Shown here in pieces: positions 1 through 12,106 of a stretch of DNA of 64,000 nt. This stretch comes from Rehmannia glutinosa. Taxonomy: Eukaryota; Streptophyta; Magnoliopsida; Lamiales; Orobanchaceae. The stretch spans positions 248,001-312,000 of the forward strand of contig JABTTQ020001091.1 of the NCBI GenBank assembly GCA_016081115.2, given 5' to 3'. Within the stretch, counting starts at the first letter, position 1, and every line of letters begins with the position of its first letter. Below the pieces are notes generated by a model. The model ran no database searches, was not told where the DNA came from, and worked only from the letters and a program-made list of their open reading frames with translations. The translations under genes were made by a program, and so were the position numbers.

Positions 1-1346
1 CGATTTAAAGAGGTTCAACCCACCTAGGGCCTAATCCTCTACCACCCCAAAGATATCAGGGATGGATTTCAAAAGAAAAAGAATTTTATTAATTACCAAA
101 ATTAATACAAATTCAACTTACAACACCTTGAAGAGCACCACACTCTTCTTCAACACCACATTTGGAGATTACCACAATCTCCCTTTGAAGATTACCACAA
201 TCTCCAAACGGCACCTTGTGAAGATTACCACAATCTTCACCCTTGAAGAGCACCACACTCTTCAACACATCAACAAGAAGATTACCACAATCTTCTTACA
301 CCTATCACCTAGATCACCCAAGTGTATTCTTACCACAAGAATACTCACAAGGATATCTTGTGTTGAATGATTACCCAAATTCAAGATTACAACTCGATAA
401 TTGATAATACAATAGAGTGCAAGTGTAATCAAGAAAAGCCTAGACCTCAAGGATGTGAAAGTGAATAGCTAGGCAAATTACAACAAGAAATAAGACAATG
501 TAAGAACAAGTATATTCTTGAGTGTATCTTGTTGTGTTGTAGTTTTTCTCTCTTGTTGTGTTGCTTCAATTCTTCCTCTATTTATAGGAGATGATTGATA
601 CTTGATAGGCTCTCTCTTGGAATCGATTTCTACAAAAAATTGCAATTAAAATCAAGATTATAGTTAGAAATCAATCCCACAATTTAGAGAAAAGTTATCG
701 CTTGCACAACGGTTAGAATTTTTCTTTGTCAAAGCATAGGCGCCGGCCGCACGAGAAATAGAAGTTTGAAACATGTCGCAAACAAATTAACACAAGGCGA
801 CGGCCGAAGTGCACCTCGACGGTCAAGGCTAGGGGCGACGGCCAGACTGACCAAAAGCGCGAAGGAACAAAGTTTGTTTCGATGTTTTGCTCCAGTGCCG
901 TCGCCTCTTTGGTCGACCGCCTAAATTCAATGTTGTCCGATTTTTGACGAAAATAAACCTCAAGAAATACTCCGAAAATTTCGTAAAAACATTTTAAACC
1001 GATCGGGAGTATTTAGGACAACATTAGAAATATAGTCTAGAAGAAATAAAACATTTACACAAAAAGTGTTGTCCGATATAAATTCCAATAAATACTCCAA
1101 AAAATAGTAGAAACATTTTAGATCAATTGGGAGTATTAGGACAACATAGTTTCAATGTAAAAACCCATTGACTTAAAAACATTAAATGTGTTGTCCAATT
1201 TTATATCGAAAATAAACTTGAGGAAATACTCCGAAAAATATTAAAACCATTTTAAATCATTTAGGAGTATTTGGACAACCTTTAAAAACATTGTTTTGGT
1301 GTAAAATCAAAATCATCAAAATCATGATAAAACCATTTATCAAACA
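1..1346 (-). mobile_element. Partial LTR of a Ty1/copia element (same family as the 28.8/38.3 kb LTRs)
   Basis: The stretch aligns by eye with the two LTRs at 28817-30080 and 38280-39532. It shares the opening block TTCAACCCACCTAGGGCCTA, the reiterated GATTACCACAA segments, GC-rich CCGGTCG-type motifs and the closing block ATCATGATAAAA-CCATTTAT ending in CAAACA at 1346. By analogy with the full element, the right end is the end that faces the flank in a minus-strand element, and no polypurine tract follows it. So either the rest of the element lies left of the window or this is a solo LTR. No host gene is seen here; short open frames are fortuitous. Confidence 0.85.
931..1280. repeat. Three diverged tandem copies of a ~120-135 bp LTR segment
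   Basis: Three segments start at about 931, 1067 and 1189. Each begins TGTTGTCC, passes through AATACTCC and ACATTTTA, and ends in GGGAGTATT or AGGAGTATTT followed by GGACAAC. The related LTRs at 29 and 39 kb carry one such segment (about 29906-29995 and 39353-39445), so this LTR has been internally expanded. Confidence 0.7.
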
Positions 1347-1407
1347 ATTTTGATTATTATATATAAAAAAAAAGAGAGTCTCGGAAAAAAAAAACTTTAC
1401 AAGTAAT

Positions 1408-1916
1408 TAGGGGTGAGAATTCAGATCAGATTGATACTATTCACACCAAATTATCAACTCTAACTTGACTCATTAATTATTCGTGTAAGATTTATCAACC
1501 AAAACCCAACATACTTAATTCTTTCCGACCTGAATTCGATCTGAAATGACCTATACATTTTCAAAATTTGAATAATTCATATATTTACGTACATAGATTA
1601 TATGTGTTATATGGGTTGTATGTGCTAATTCTCATCCTGAAAATTCTATTTATATACTCTGGATTGTTTTTAATATTTGAATCATCATATTAATAGCTTA
1701 TTAAATAAATTAAAAAAAAATCATCAAAGGCAACACCATAACAACACAAAATGGATCAAATTGTTAAATGGATAATTTTAAGCTGACAAGAACTTGACCC
1801 ATTTATTATTCATATTATAGAGATTGGATCTCATACTGACCTGAACTTGTCAAACCTAAACTTTAATCTGCTTATAACGTGTTAGGTTCATGTCAAGTTA
1901 GAAATTGTGATCTCTA
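1408..1916. mobile_element. Possible degenerate hAT-type MITE
   Basis: The left end TAGGGGTGAGAATT and the right end AATTGTGATCTCTA are imperfect inverted repeats resembling plant hAT termini of the TAGGGRTGRCAATT type. Internal sequence (GTTAGGTTCATGTCAAGTTAG) is also typical of that group. The 8-bp flanks do not match cleanly, so the limits are tentative. No coding capacity is seen. Confidence 0.3.
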
Positions 1917-2317
1917 GTTACAACCTTTTGAAAAAAATTGACTTTATCCTATAGGATAACTATTGAAATCTCTGTTATGGTTATCAAACTTGAACTCAGC
2001 AACTTGCATAAATTGATGCACCAAATTTGAGGCAAAAAAATTCAATTTTAAATTAAGCTAGGCAATATTTGCGGCGGCCTTATACCTAAATGATCCATTG
2101 GTCTTCGAGTCCTCTTACGGGATTTAGGCCCAATATCTATATTCCTTGTTCCGAATGGGCTTTTGCTGGATGTATTTCTCAATTCTCAGAATATACAAGC
2201 CCATTTAAAGGAGGCTCGGAACTTGCTTCGGCCTGCCGCTCGGCTGCTCCAAACCTCTCAGCGTCGTTCGACGTTCAGTTTTCCCTCCCTCACTTGAATC
2301 ACTGTTGAAATGCTGTG
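1917..2317 (+). promoter_or_regulatory. Shugoshin upstream region and 5' leader
   Basis: This is the interval between the repeats and the shugoshin start codon. The last ~100 bases (from about 2220) are pyrimidine-rich and GC-richer than the flanks, as expected of a 5' leader. I see no certain TATA box. The open frame at 2090-2308 runs through this leader and shows no family resemblance. Confidence 0.4.
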
Positions 2318-2318
2318 A
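2310..2318 (+). promoter_or_regulatory. Two-codon uORF overlapping the shugoshin start codon
   Basis: ATG CTG TGA at 2310-2318. The A of the TGA stop is the A of the main ATG at 2318-2320 (TGATG overlap). If the leader extends upstream of 2310, scanning ribosomes meet this start first. It could reduce initiation or rely on very short-range reinitiation. It is a sequence observation; regulation is inferred. Confidence 0.55.
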
Positions 2319-4607
2319 TGTCGAGGACAGAAGGTATTCTGATCCTTGATCAGCAAAATGCTGCAACAACAACCGGAGGTAAAACTCTTGAAATCAATTT
2401 ATATCGAGTACCTTTTTATGCTTTGATTTACGTAATTGCTTTGTAATTCGGATTTTTTTTTGTTATACTTCAGTGAATTCACTGATTGATCTTGTACTTA
2501 ATTTTCTGGGGTTTTGTGTGGATTTCCAATTTGACTTAAGAAGCTTCATTGTTGAGTATAAAATAGCTTGATTGGATCTTTGATTTCGCAAATTAACTAC
2601 TTTTTTTGGTAGTTAATTCCATTTTGTTGGTTTGATAATCTAGTCAGCTTTTTGCACTAGTTGTAGAATTGTCGTCTCCTTTTTCGTTTTGGTGTTATTT
2701 TTGGGTTTTATGTATCAGCTGAAATTTGGTGTATGAATTGAGGCCAAGGGTTTTTATATTTACTTCTAAAATTTCGAATAAAATTCCAGATATAGCCAAG
2801 AAGGCAGCTAGGACGCGCCATCAAAGTGTGGTTAGGAGGAAACTTGCAGACATTAGCAACTTGCCACAAAATGAAAGGCTGTTAATTCAAAAGGAGAAGT
2901 CACATCCCGTTGAGACAACTACTAAAGAGTACATTCACCAGCTCCAAAAGGTAATGTTATCTGTAGGTCTTATCGTGTTTGCGATTCGCTCACTTATTGT
3001 GCTGATTTAGTTTTGCTTGATTTGTCTTCGTGATTAGGAAAACTTGGCTTTGGTGAAGATGTTGGCACAGAGAAAGTATCCTCATTGGGTTCAATATTGT
3101 TTCAAAGTAGATGTTTTTTTTTTTTTTTTTTTTGGAAAATTTACCGCAGATACATTGGCTTCTGATTAGATCTTAGTTGTTCCTCAACATTGTTGTGTAA
3201 TAGCATAATCATTGAACAGAGTGGAACCGAGTTAGATAGATTAAGAGTAAGTCTGCTTAAAATGCATGAACAGAATCAACAGCTAGCACTGTCAAACTCC
3301 CAAATTCTAGCGGTGTGTTTATTTTGATTTATTTATGTACTTCTTGATTTTCTGAAAGCTTGTTACTCCATTTTTTAACATTCTATGATTTCTCTTTTTT
3401 TTTTTTTTTTTGATTTCAGGAATTAAATTCAGGTAAAGATCGGGTATGTGCACTGATATTCGCATGAATATTTCTTTTCGATACATATGGTGTGATATTA
3501 GTTTTTTTTGGAAAGATTGTGTGATATTAGTTAATTATTTGGAAATAACACATTTTTTGGTGTTTCCTTCATTTCAGTTAAAAGTGTTGCAGCATGAGCT
3601 TGGGTGCAAAAGTGCTCTTCTTAATGCAAGAAAATTGGATCGTGGTGTCTGTATCAAAATCTTTAGCTTCCTTCTATAGCAAATTGTCATAATATGTTGT
3701 GTTTAACTTATGCTCATTTGTTATTCAGGAAAAAGCAAGAACAAGCCCATGCAAAATTGCTGATGCTGAGGTAAAAAAATGCACTTTTTTAATTCAATTT
3801 TCTATCCTGTTCTGTGTATACCTGCACACGTTTAGTTTAGTTGTTTAGTGTGTGTCTGTTCGGTTGTTTATACATGTAAAACACACCTCTTTGTGTTCGT
3901 GTTGCTTATGTGTTTAACCAATTTTGGTTTTTGATTATTAACCCTCGCCATTGCTGCTATAACTTTCTATATGTGAAGTTGATCAAGTCTCCCGAGGGAG
4001 GGGAGTCCTCAAAAGAAGATAAAGTTGATGAAAAAATTCAAGTGACTAAAAGGGGTTCACAATCAAACAGTGAGTAATTATTATTGAATACCTCGTTAGA
4101 TTTAAGAAGGATCTTCTTTACTGAAGTGTGATTTTCCTTGGATCATGCATAGCTTTGGACTCTTCTGAACAAGTTCAATCTAAGGAGAAGACTGAAAATA
4201 AAAGGTTGTTTTCTGCTTGCTACTAGACCAGTGATAAATTATCATAAATTTTTGTTTGAATACTCATTTTTACTTTGACCTTTGTGTGTTTTCATGTCAG
4301 GACTTTTGTAAGGAGGCAATCTGCTAGATTTAAAGCTGTAGAATTAAACCCTGCTGAGGATTTGTTTGAGACAGGTGACGCTAAAGTTCCCGCACGTCTG
4401 TTGCCTGATGATCCTGTCCCAGAACAAGGGTCGACTTATGAGAGTGCACATGTAGAAAATGAAGTTAACACAGGCAGTTCTGGCCTCAGATATGAGTCTC
4501 AAGAGTTTGGAAGGTCGTCTCTCTGCAGGCCTTCACGCCTAGCAGCCAAAAAGGTTAAATCCTACAGGGAGATACCAATAAACGTCAAAATGCGCAGACC
4601 TGTGTGA
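2318..4607 (+). CDS. SGO1: Shugoshin, centromeric cohesion protector (10 exons)
   Basis: Shugoshin recruits PP2A to centromeres and protects cohesin in meiosis. Deduced exons: 2318-2378, 2790-2950, 3038-3075, 3222-3312, 3420-3443, 3578-3646, 3729-3770, 3979-4069, 4153-4204, 4301-4607. These total 936 nt, giving 311 residues plus TGA, and keep frame throughout. A coiled coil spans about residues 60-145 and contains the hallmark LKVLQHELGCK (exon 6). The C-terminal basic SGO motif CRPSRLAAKKVKSYRE lies at about 285-300, in the last exon. Exon 6's donor (GTCTGT) is weak and could shift by a few bases; exon 8's acceptor is 3978 or 3987, both in frame. The start is the first ATG giving a frame that splices into exon 2; it overlaps a mini-uORF. 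At 311 residues it is much shorter than Arabidopsis SGO1, with the variable middle reduced. Which paralogue (SGO1 or SGO2) it is cannot be settled from one sequence. Confidence 0.9.
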
Positions 4608-5599
4608 GACATATGCTCATACTAAACGCACCGTGCAGGCCGTCATTTCTGGTTATTTTGTTAATATTTTGATTTGATTGGCCGAAATTTACTGCTAACA
4701 TGCTATAGAGGATTCATTAACAAACCAGTTCCTGTATGATGTAAATACTGAGAGTTTCACTATGTTACTCGGTTTCAAAAACCTGAATGTTTTCTAGTTA
4801 TACGAGCCTAGAGTCCTCCCTCACTTGTGTGGCTGCGCAAACAGATTCTTGTTTGCACGTAACATGAAATTTACTATGTTGATTGACATTCTGGTGGCTT
4901 GTGGAAGAAATTTCTTACCCACTGGTTTCATGTAATAATCTGATATTGTTCCTTTTTCCTTTCTTGAAAGGGATAATCTGATACTGTTGATAGAATCATA
5001 ATCCAGACCATCTCTTATGTGTTGAAAATTTGAAAATAAATGGAGGTTTGTCTGTGTTATCTGTTGTGTCTTCCTTTAGTTGCTTGGTAACCCTTACATC
5101 TCAACATTACCTTCGAGCACCATATTAATGCTGAGAGTACCAATATCTCCTCTACCAGGCCACCATAACATCTGTTGAAAGACTCTTCATGAGCTATAGT
5201 TGAAAGGTTTTCGACTTTTGGTTTGATGAATTTGGGTTTGAAAAGGATGCTTGGAATGGTTTTAAATCATTCAACAGTTCAAAAATGATTGGTTATAAAC
5301 TCTTTGTTCAGAAACGCAAAAAAGTTATTTTCGTTGTCGAAAAAGGATATTTTTTTTTTTGTGAATGTTTGAAATTATATAGTGCTAAAAAACTTTGTAT
5401 TGTTTTAAATTACAACTAGGATATGAATTATGCTGGATTCATGCTTATGGCTTTATCATTTTGAAGGAAGGATTATATTTCGTAGGTTGCAATTTTTTTT
5501 TTAATAACTAAAACCTGAATTTGAACTCTAGCTGGGCGTGTAGTCCTGCTGCTTGGGTGTGCCCCTTGTCGAACATCCTATAAAGAAAGTATTTATTAC
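4608..5599. other. Shugoshin 3' region and intergenic DNA
   Basis: No coding sequence is recognised. An AATAAA at about 5035-5040 could serve as a poly(A) signal for shugoshin, but it lies over 400 bases past the stop, so the real 3' end may be nearer. Confidence 0.4.
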
Positions 5600-5697
5600 C
5601 ACTATTCTAAAAATGCCCGCATAACCCGAAAAGTCCCGACCTAGGCGCTATGCCCCAATTTGTCCCTACCTAGCGCGTAGCGCATTTTAGAACACAG
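5600..5697. mobile_element. 98-bp hAT-type MITE
   Basis: An exact 8-bp duplication TTTATTAC flanks it (5592-5599 and 5698-5705). The ends CACTATTCTAAAAATG and CATTTTAGAACACAG are imperfect inverted repeats. The interior has the CCTAGGCGC / CTAGCGC motifs also seen in the MITE at 12730-13012. It is non-coding. Confidence 0.75.
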
Positions 5698-5705
5698 TTT
5701 ATTAC

Positions 5706-6215
5706 ACATTTACACTGATCTTGCATTGACTGAGAATAATATGGAGGAATTATTTTCTTCTTGCTTAGTTGTGAAAGAAACATATCAATTAGGAGATGGT
5801 TTTAATTTTCTGTTCTATTCTTTTTTCTTTTTTGATTATTTGATTTTGTTTTATATTTTTTAAATAATATTTAGTGAAATTATGATTTTGTTTTTTTCCC
5901 TTGGAAAGGAAAGTGTGTTTTTGTTTACGCTAGTGATAAAAAGACATGAAAAAAGGACCAGTATTGCAAATTAAATTCGATCATATTGATTTTTTTTTAA
6001 AAAGTACCAAGAATGCACACTTCTAGATTATGTGAATAATTTTCTTAATTATTGTTATGGTATATTTTAAATTTTAAACGTTCTAAATATACTGTCAGTC
6101 TGTCACAGACTTTTATCTGTGAGAGAAAAGGGTTGGATCAATTCATTGTTATGTTTAGACTTTAGAAATAGCCCAAACGCGTTAAAAAAAAAAAAGAAGC
6201 CCAAATGGTATCCAT
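5706..6215. other. AT-rich intergenic DNA
   Basis: T-rich runs and no recognisable gene, RNA or bounded repeat. Confidence 0.4.
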
Positions 6216-6223
6216 AGTCTTTT

Positions 6224-7141
6224 GGGGAAATTACACAAAATACCCTCAATTTTGACCGAATTCCAAAAATACAAACACATCCTATTTATACCTTTTTTAT
6301 TACTCTTTTACAGTCTTTTTTTAATTTTTCTCCTAAAATACGTTGTGCGGTCTTATCGTTTTCAGGCCATTATTTTTTCTCTCTCTGTCTCCCCATCTCG
6401 ACTCTCGAGTCCCCGCACTGCATGTCCGCCATTTTTGGCGAGCTTGGTTTGTGATTCTGGCAACTGCTCGGTTAACTTCCCCGTAATCATCGCCAAAAAC
6501 CGTGTGTCTAAACTGCTACGTTTTTTAAACATGGCGATGATGTTGAAAAACAAGTTTTCATGGAAAAATCTCCTAAAAAGAAGGCTGTTGGTTTTAGAGG
6601 ACTGGACGTTGCTGTGGTATGTTGTTTCCATCTTTGTTTTACCAGATCTATTTTTATTATTTTAGTGTTGTATGATTTTTGTTTCTGTGTTGTTTCTTGT
6701 ATGTTTCTATGTTGTTGATCTGATATTTTTTTACTTTTCAATATTTTCTGTACAAGATGTTTTGTTTATTTGTTGTTTCCTTGTTGTTACTTTCTTGTTT
6801 CTAGGGTTATGAGACTGTAGAATTTTATTATATTTGAAACATGAATGAAACATCGTTGAAACAAAGATGAAACAATTCCCCTGCACAGAGGAAGCAATGT
6901 GCTTCCCATGCAGAATATATACACTTTTGAAACAACAATGAAACAACTTTGAAACAATTATCTAAATGATTGCATGCAGTTTTTTGAGATCCAGACATTT
7001 TGATGTGTAGATTTTCATGACAATCAAACTTTTTAGGATGTTGTATTAAGTTTCGAACAAAATAAGTATTTTATAATATTAAATCACTCATTTTGATCAA
7101 ATTTTGTATTCGCAAATTCGTTGTACAACCTCAATTTCATC

Positions 7142-7178
<37 letters not shown>

Positions 7179-7605
7179 AAATTATAATTTTGCATGTGAA
7201 AATAGATGTGCGGTGATGTGAACAATATGTTTTCAGAGTAATTAAACATTGTTTTTTCGAGATTGGTGTTTGGTACTTTGTTTTTTGTTTTTTGTTCTGC
7301 TTTCTTCTTTATTTTTACTATTTTGCAGTTCGATTCTTCTTTCTTTGCTCAAATGCTTGTTATCTTTGTTTGTTCTTCTCCTTCGCAAGGTGTTTGCGCA
7401 CTTGTTTTTTCGGCTGCGTTGTAGATCCGCAAATCTATTTTGGTGGTTGTTTTTATATGCAGCGTATTCTGTGAGAATGTGTTGGTTTTGAGCGTATTTG
7501 TTGGTATTAGAATGCGGTCAACGTATTGTTAGGTAATTTTAGTAAAATCTCAAAGATTTTGCGGTCTACCAGAGTAAAAAGGTGGGCATTTGTGTCATTT
7601 TCCCT
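6224..7605. mobile_element. Candidate 1.4-kb TIR element
   Basis: The left end GGGGAAATTACACAAAAT and the reverse complement of the right end, AGGGAAAATGACACAAAT, are imperfect inverted repeats. The flanks AGTCTTTT (6216-6223) and AGTATTTT (7606-7613) agree at 7 of 8 bases. No transposase is seen. The T-rich open frames at 6222-6665 and 7249-7491 have no family resemblance. A (TA)n tract lies at about 7145-7177. Superfamily is uncertain. Confidence 0.45.
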
Positions 7606-7613
7606 AGTATTTT

Positions 7614-8842
7614 CAAGATGACAACCCTAGTTTTGAGAATTATGAGTTGCAATACAATTTATTTTAATAAGTTGGGAATAGACAATAGTTGCAATTCTAT
7701 TAATCGTTGTAATTTTTTTTTGGGGGAGTAGAATGGGGGATATTAGAGAAGAAGACACATGTATGAGATCGAACTCATCAAATATCTTGATAATACCAAT
7801 TTCTACCGTTGGAGCACAAAATTAATTCCATAATTGTTGTAACTTTTTAATACAGTAACAAATGTTCCATCATGCATATTGTGCTTTATGACCAAAAAAA
7901 TCGACTTGTACACAAAACCAAGAAAAAGATTCTATAATATTTTTAATAATCTTTCAATCCTAATGAGTTTATATTATCTTCCTTACTTTTAATTTTTTTT
8001 TTTTAAATTTTGACAGAAAGTATCAGTAACTAAATCCTACATCAGAATAAAGAAGGTAAAAATTGAAGCATGGGATCCACAAATTAAAATATCCACATTT
8101 CCTCATAGAATAACAAGGTGACAAAAAACTTGACATTTTAAAATCTTACGCCATCAATATAATTCTTTATTATATATAAACAGCACAAACCGTGTTGCTG
8201 CACGAACAAAAAAACAAAAAACAAAAAACAATTCCACTGCTAATATCAACATCTTTGGTCTCCATTCTGCCTCCAAATACATTTTAAACAAAAGCTGTAT
8301 CCCAAACAAAATATTAACAATAAAGTCATAAAATTTGACGTGGTTGTCTTCAAATCTTAAATCGTCTAAATAATCTTAGCCGTTTATATTGTGGGCTCTA
8401 ATTCCCTCTACTTTGACGGTAGAATAGTTACAATCAGGATTTTCAAATCAAATTCGGAAAAAAATCTCTAAATTTGTTATTCAATTCGAATATTCATATT
8501 TGAAATTCAAAAATCTTAATTCGAAATTCGAATCGAGTCGAATTTTGAATTTATTTGGAAAAAGAACACCTTAGTGGATAATGACATAATGTGATAAAAC
8601 TTGGGGAAATAAACAAGGTTCTATGGGTTACATGCTATATATGATCAACAACCAACGTGTTAGTCTAATCTTCGTTTGGTCAATAAGTCCCAAATGAAGT
8701 TAATTATTTTGAACAGGGTACAAGGTATTAGTTTGTAAATCAATCACCTCTTTGGTTTGAGGATATTTTGATCGAATTGTGGTGACATTTGCCCTTGTGT
8801 CTTCCTTGTTTTTTTAGAACCTCCCAGAGCCACTCTTTGGGC
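7614..8842. other. AT-rich intergenic DNA
   Basis: No gene or clearly bounded repeat is seen. A stretch at about 8450-8560 is rich in AATTCGAAT / TTCGAATC-type words, probably an old repeat. Confidence 0.35.
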
Positions 8843-9500
8843 TAGGTTAAACAGTGAAAACAGGTGAATCAGTTTTGGGTTCATTTACGGCCCGATCCTA
8901 CCTAGATTGACTGATTGAGTTGGAAATGGGTTGGGCCTGACCCACCGAAAAAAATAGGCCGAGTCAGTCTGGGCCAATTTTGATCGGCCACAAAAATATT
9001 TGGCCCAGCCCAACCCATATATACCTTATGCATAAAAATTGGGCCGAGCCAAAAAAGTTGGGCTAGTCCGGCCAATCGAGCCATTCGGATCGGGCCAACA
9101 CATGTCTGCATTTCATGTGCCTAGAAAATATGGCCCAACCCGACCCAAACCTCGGGCCGGTCTACAGGCCGTGCTTGATTTTGCCACTTCTATACCTAAA
9201 CACAACCTATTTGTTTTTTTATTATTTAAAATTTAGTTTCATAAGAAATGGATGACATTTTCCCTTTAAACAAAATTGTGATTCAAATCAAACGTCTTTC
9301 TTGTTTTTTCAGCGATGACAATGGGTACGGGTCAAACCCAAACTTGGACCTACCCAGACCCACTCCATTTAGAGCGGGCTTTATCAGTACTACAAATGAG
9401 TGAGCCAGTCGGGTTCATTTATGACCGACCCTAGCCAAACACAACCTAATTCATTCATTTATTATCTAAACTTTATTATATATATCTTTATAATTAGGAA
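8843..9500. repeat. Degenerate GGCC/GACCC-rich repeats, probably old hAT-type MITEs
   Basis: GGGCC, GGCCCAACCC and GGGCCGAGCC words recur between 8880 and 9180, ending near TTGCCACTTCTA, which resembles a hAT terminus (TTGCCACCCCTA). A second block from about 9312 starts GATGACAATGGGTACGGGT, another such terminus. Neither has clear duplicated flanks. The open frames here are made of these words and are not genes. Confidence 0.35.
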
Positions 9501-10496
9501 AATATATTTTCCAAAAAAACACTTTAAAAGTATTTTTTATAAAAAGAATATAATTTCTAATTTTCTTAAATTATAAAGTGGGACTAGCAGGAATAACAGA
9601 TCTTATATAAAATAAGAATAAAACAAGGAAAAGTGGAACAATAGATCTCAAACGATTTGGGGTGGGTTTGGTACTAGTGATCTTAAAAACCTTAACCCAC
9701 CTATTTTTGTCAAGCAGACCCAACCATTGCTAATATGTGAAAAACAGTAAAAACAGAACTTTTTCTATTAATGTAAGAAAAAACATAATCATATGTTGAT
9801 TGTGGATTCTTGCCCTTTTTTCCTTTGATTTTTTTTTGAGAAGGTTTAATCCTATATCTTTTATCTGAAGTAACATTATGAGAATTAAGCAACAAAAAAG
9901 ATACCCCGCCAAAAAGTAGTATTTGCACAATCATTTTGTCAAAACGCGTTTTCATCAAATCAAGCATGATTGAAATATAATCACAGACAGTTAGTGTGCT
10001 AGAAAATGAAATTGGAAAATCTTTACATTATCCTTGTCTGATTCCCTAAAAGCACTTGCTTTTGACATTATATATTATCCTCAATATTAATGGGCCAATT
10101 GCATATCTAACCTTAAAACATAAGCACATAATTTCTCTTCATTAATTACTACCTCTAATTAATTTTTTCTTACTTGTGTACTTATTAATACATCATTATA
10201 TTAAATCGTGTGAGATTAGTTATCATAAATAACGTAGCATCAAAAAGCCTAGCCATGTCACAAACTTGTACGACGTTACAATATGAATACTTTTAATTAT
10301 TGTAAAATTTGAATTTAAAACCTCAAAATTATAAATATGATGGTCTAAATCCTCAGCAGTGTCACTATGCTTCATTGGCCGCATTTTCATTCGATTGAGA
10401 AAAAAAATATTATTTGCAATTTCATTTTGATTGAGGAAAAAAATAAAATTATGCAAATCAATACATGTTGTGTAATAGATGTAATTTTTCAATATG

Positions 10497-10529
<33 letters not shown>

Positions 10530-11045
10530 ATTTGCTTTTTTCTTGAGTCAATATAATACATCATTTCTTTCCCCCATTTACATTGGGTAATAGATGTAGT
10601 TGTTGGTAAAACATGTACCAAAATGACTAATATTGTTCCCTTGTTAATTAGTACTTTGGTAGGCTTTAGGGGTAAAAATAAAGCATTTAGTTGCATATGG
10701 CCTATGGGGAAGTTAATAATCATTATATGCTTTGTTCATAACATAAAGTCCTAATTAAGCCAAAAACATTAAATAGCCACTAACTAAAACCTTATCCATC
10801 ATATAATTTTAGATCTCATGTTCCGTGACAGTGAAACAATTCATGGTTGAGCATGGGAGAATAATTTGTTTTTGATAGATTAGTGTGGGAAACTTAGGTT
10901 TGGATTTGTATCTTTATTTATTCTCACTTTATTGTTCCATTATTGTTATCCTAATTGCCGTTGTAATTAAAAGTCGCCTTGAATTATCCAATTAGATATT
11001 CAGCCCACAAAAAGAACGATAAAACTACAATATAATATAAGAATT
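9501..11045. other. AT-rich intergenic DNA with a (TA)n tract
   Basis: No gene is recognised. A (TA)n microsatellite lies at about 10505-10532. The 166-residue open frame on the minus strand at 10223-10723 is partly made of this repeat (an Ile-Tyr run) and has no family resemblance. Confidence 0.4.
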
Positions 11046-12046
11046 GGATCAAATGAGAACCAATTTCTTATGTGAATTTGTAGTGACTAATCCAAACTTT
11101 TGGTAATTAAAATTGTCAAGATTTCATTATTCTATTTAGTCGGTTGGAGACTAATTTGATAATATTAAGGACAGTAATGTAGTTTTCTCTAGTCTGGATA
11201 AGAAATTGGATAACATGAAAACATATGACCAAATCACAACGATCAAATGATTTTAGATCTGATGGATTCAAATGTATTATGGTATTATGTCTTTCTAAGT
11301 ATGCATCAATGGACCCCTAAATATGCAGCTACAAATTTTTAAATGTGCAGTAAAATTATTGAAGATTGACTTGATTAAAGACAATTTTATCATTATTGAT
11401 GGAGAACAAAGCATGTAATGTAGCATTGTTGTGTTCTAAGTGTACATCAAAGGAATTCTAAATGTGCATTAACGACATCTAAATGTTCAATAATTTTTTT
11501 ATTCGTAAATTTGATTTTCAAAATAAATTCAATTCGAATGCTTAAATGCAGAATTTTGTAGGGAAAAATGGTATGAGTTTTTTGTTCCCTAGGTTGCAAG
11601 AAATAATATGATATAATTTATTTTGAAAAAACTTGTGTTTTTTGGAAAATATAGAGAAATTTTAAGTAACGTAAGATTTTAATTGGGGAGAGAGAGAGAG
11701 AGAGAAAGAGAGAAATAAGGAAATTTATATTTAGATAATTAATGCTCTCATTTAAAAGTCGTTTGATGTACATTTAGAGATTCATTGCTAAATATAAGGA
11801 TGAAGATCATGTAACCGTTCCTCCGGCGAATTTACATCCATCAGGTTTAATTTATTGGATGATTGTGATTTTGAAACGATTTCAATTAACATGAGTGTAC
11901 TCATTTGCAAGTTTACCATTTTTATTAGTAATTTAGGCAACTAGGACTCTATTTTTATAATTAATCTTGGTTGTTAATTCACAATCATCAAATGCTGAGA
12001 TTAGTTTCTGCAAACGTATACTAGGAAACAGTCTCATTGGATCCCC

Positions 12047-12089
<43 letters not shown>

Positions 12090-12106
12090 CATGAATCCAA
12101 TGAGAC
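11046..12106. repeat. Possible TIR element ending in a foldback around (TA)n
   Basis: GGATCAAATGAGAACC near 11046 and GTCTCATTGGATCC at 12031-12044 are imperfect inverted ends. A second, opposite copy ATCCAATGAGAC at 12095-12106 makes an exact 12-bp foldback with 12031-12042 across a (TA)n tract (12051-12085). A (GA)n tract lies at 11687-11713. Duplicated flanks were not found. Confidence 0.3.

Noticed and set aside
10223..10723. 166-residue open frame on the minus strand
   Set aside because: Contains an Ile-Tyr run made by a (TA)n microsatellite, has no conserved motif and lies in AT-rich DNA with no exon signals.
11046..12106. Helitron
   Set aside because: No 5' TC / 3' CTRR hairpin end could be placed; the inverted ends favour a TIR element, itself weak.
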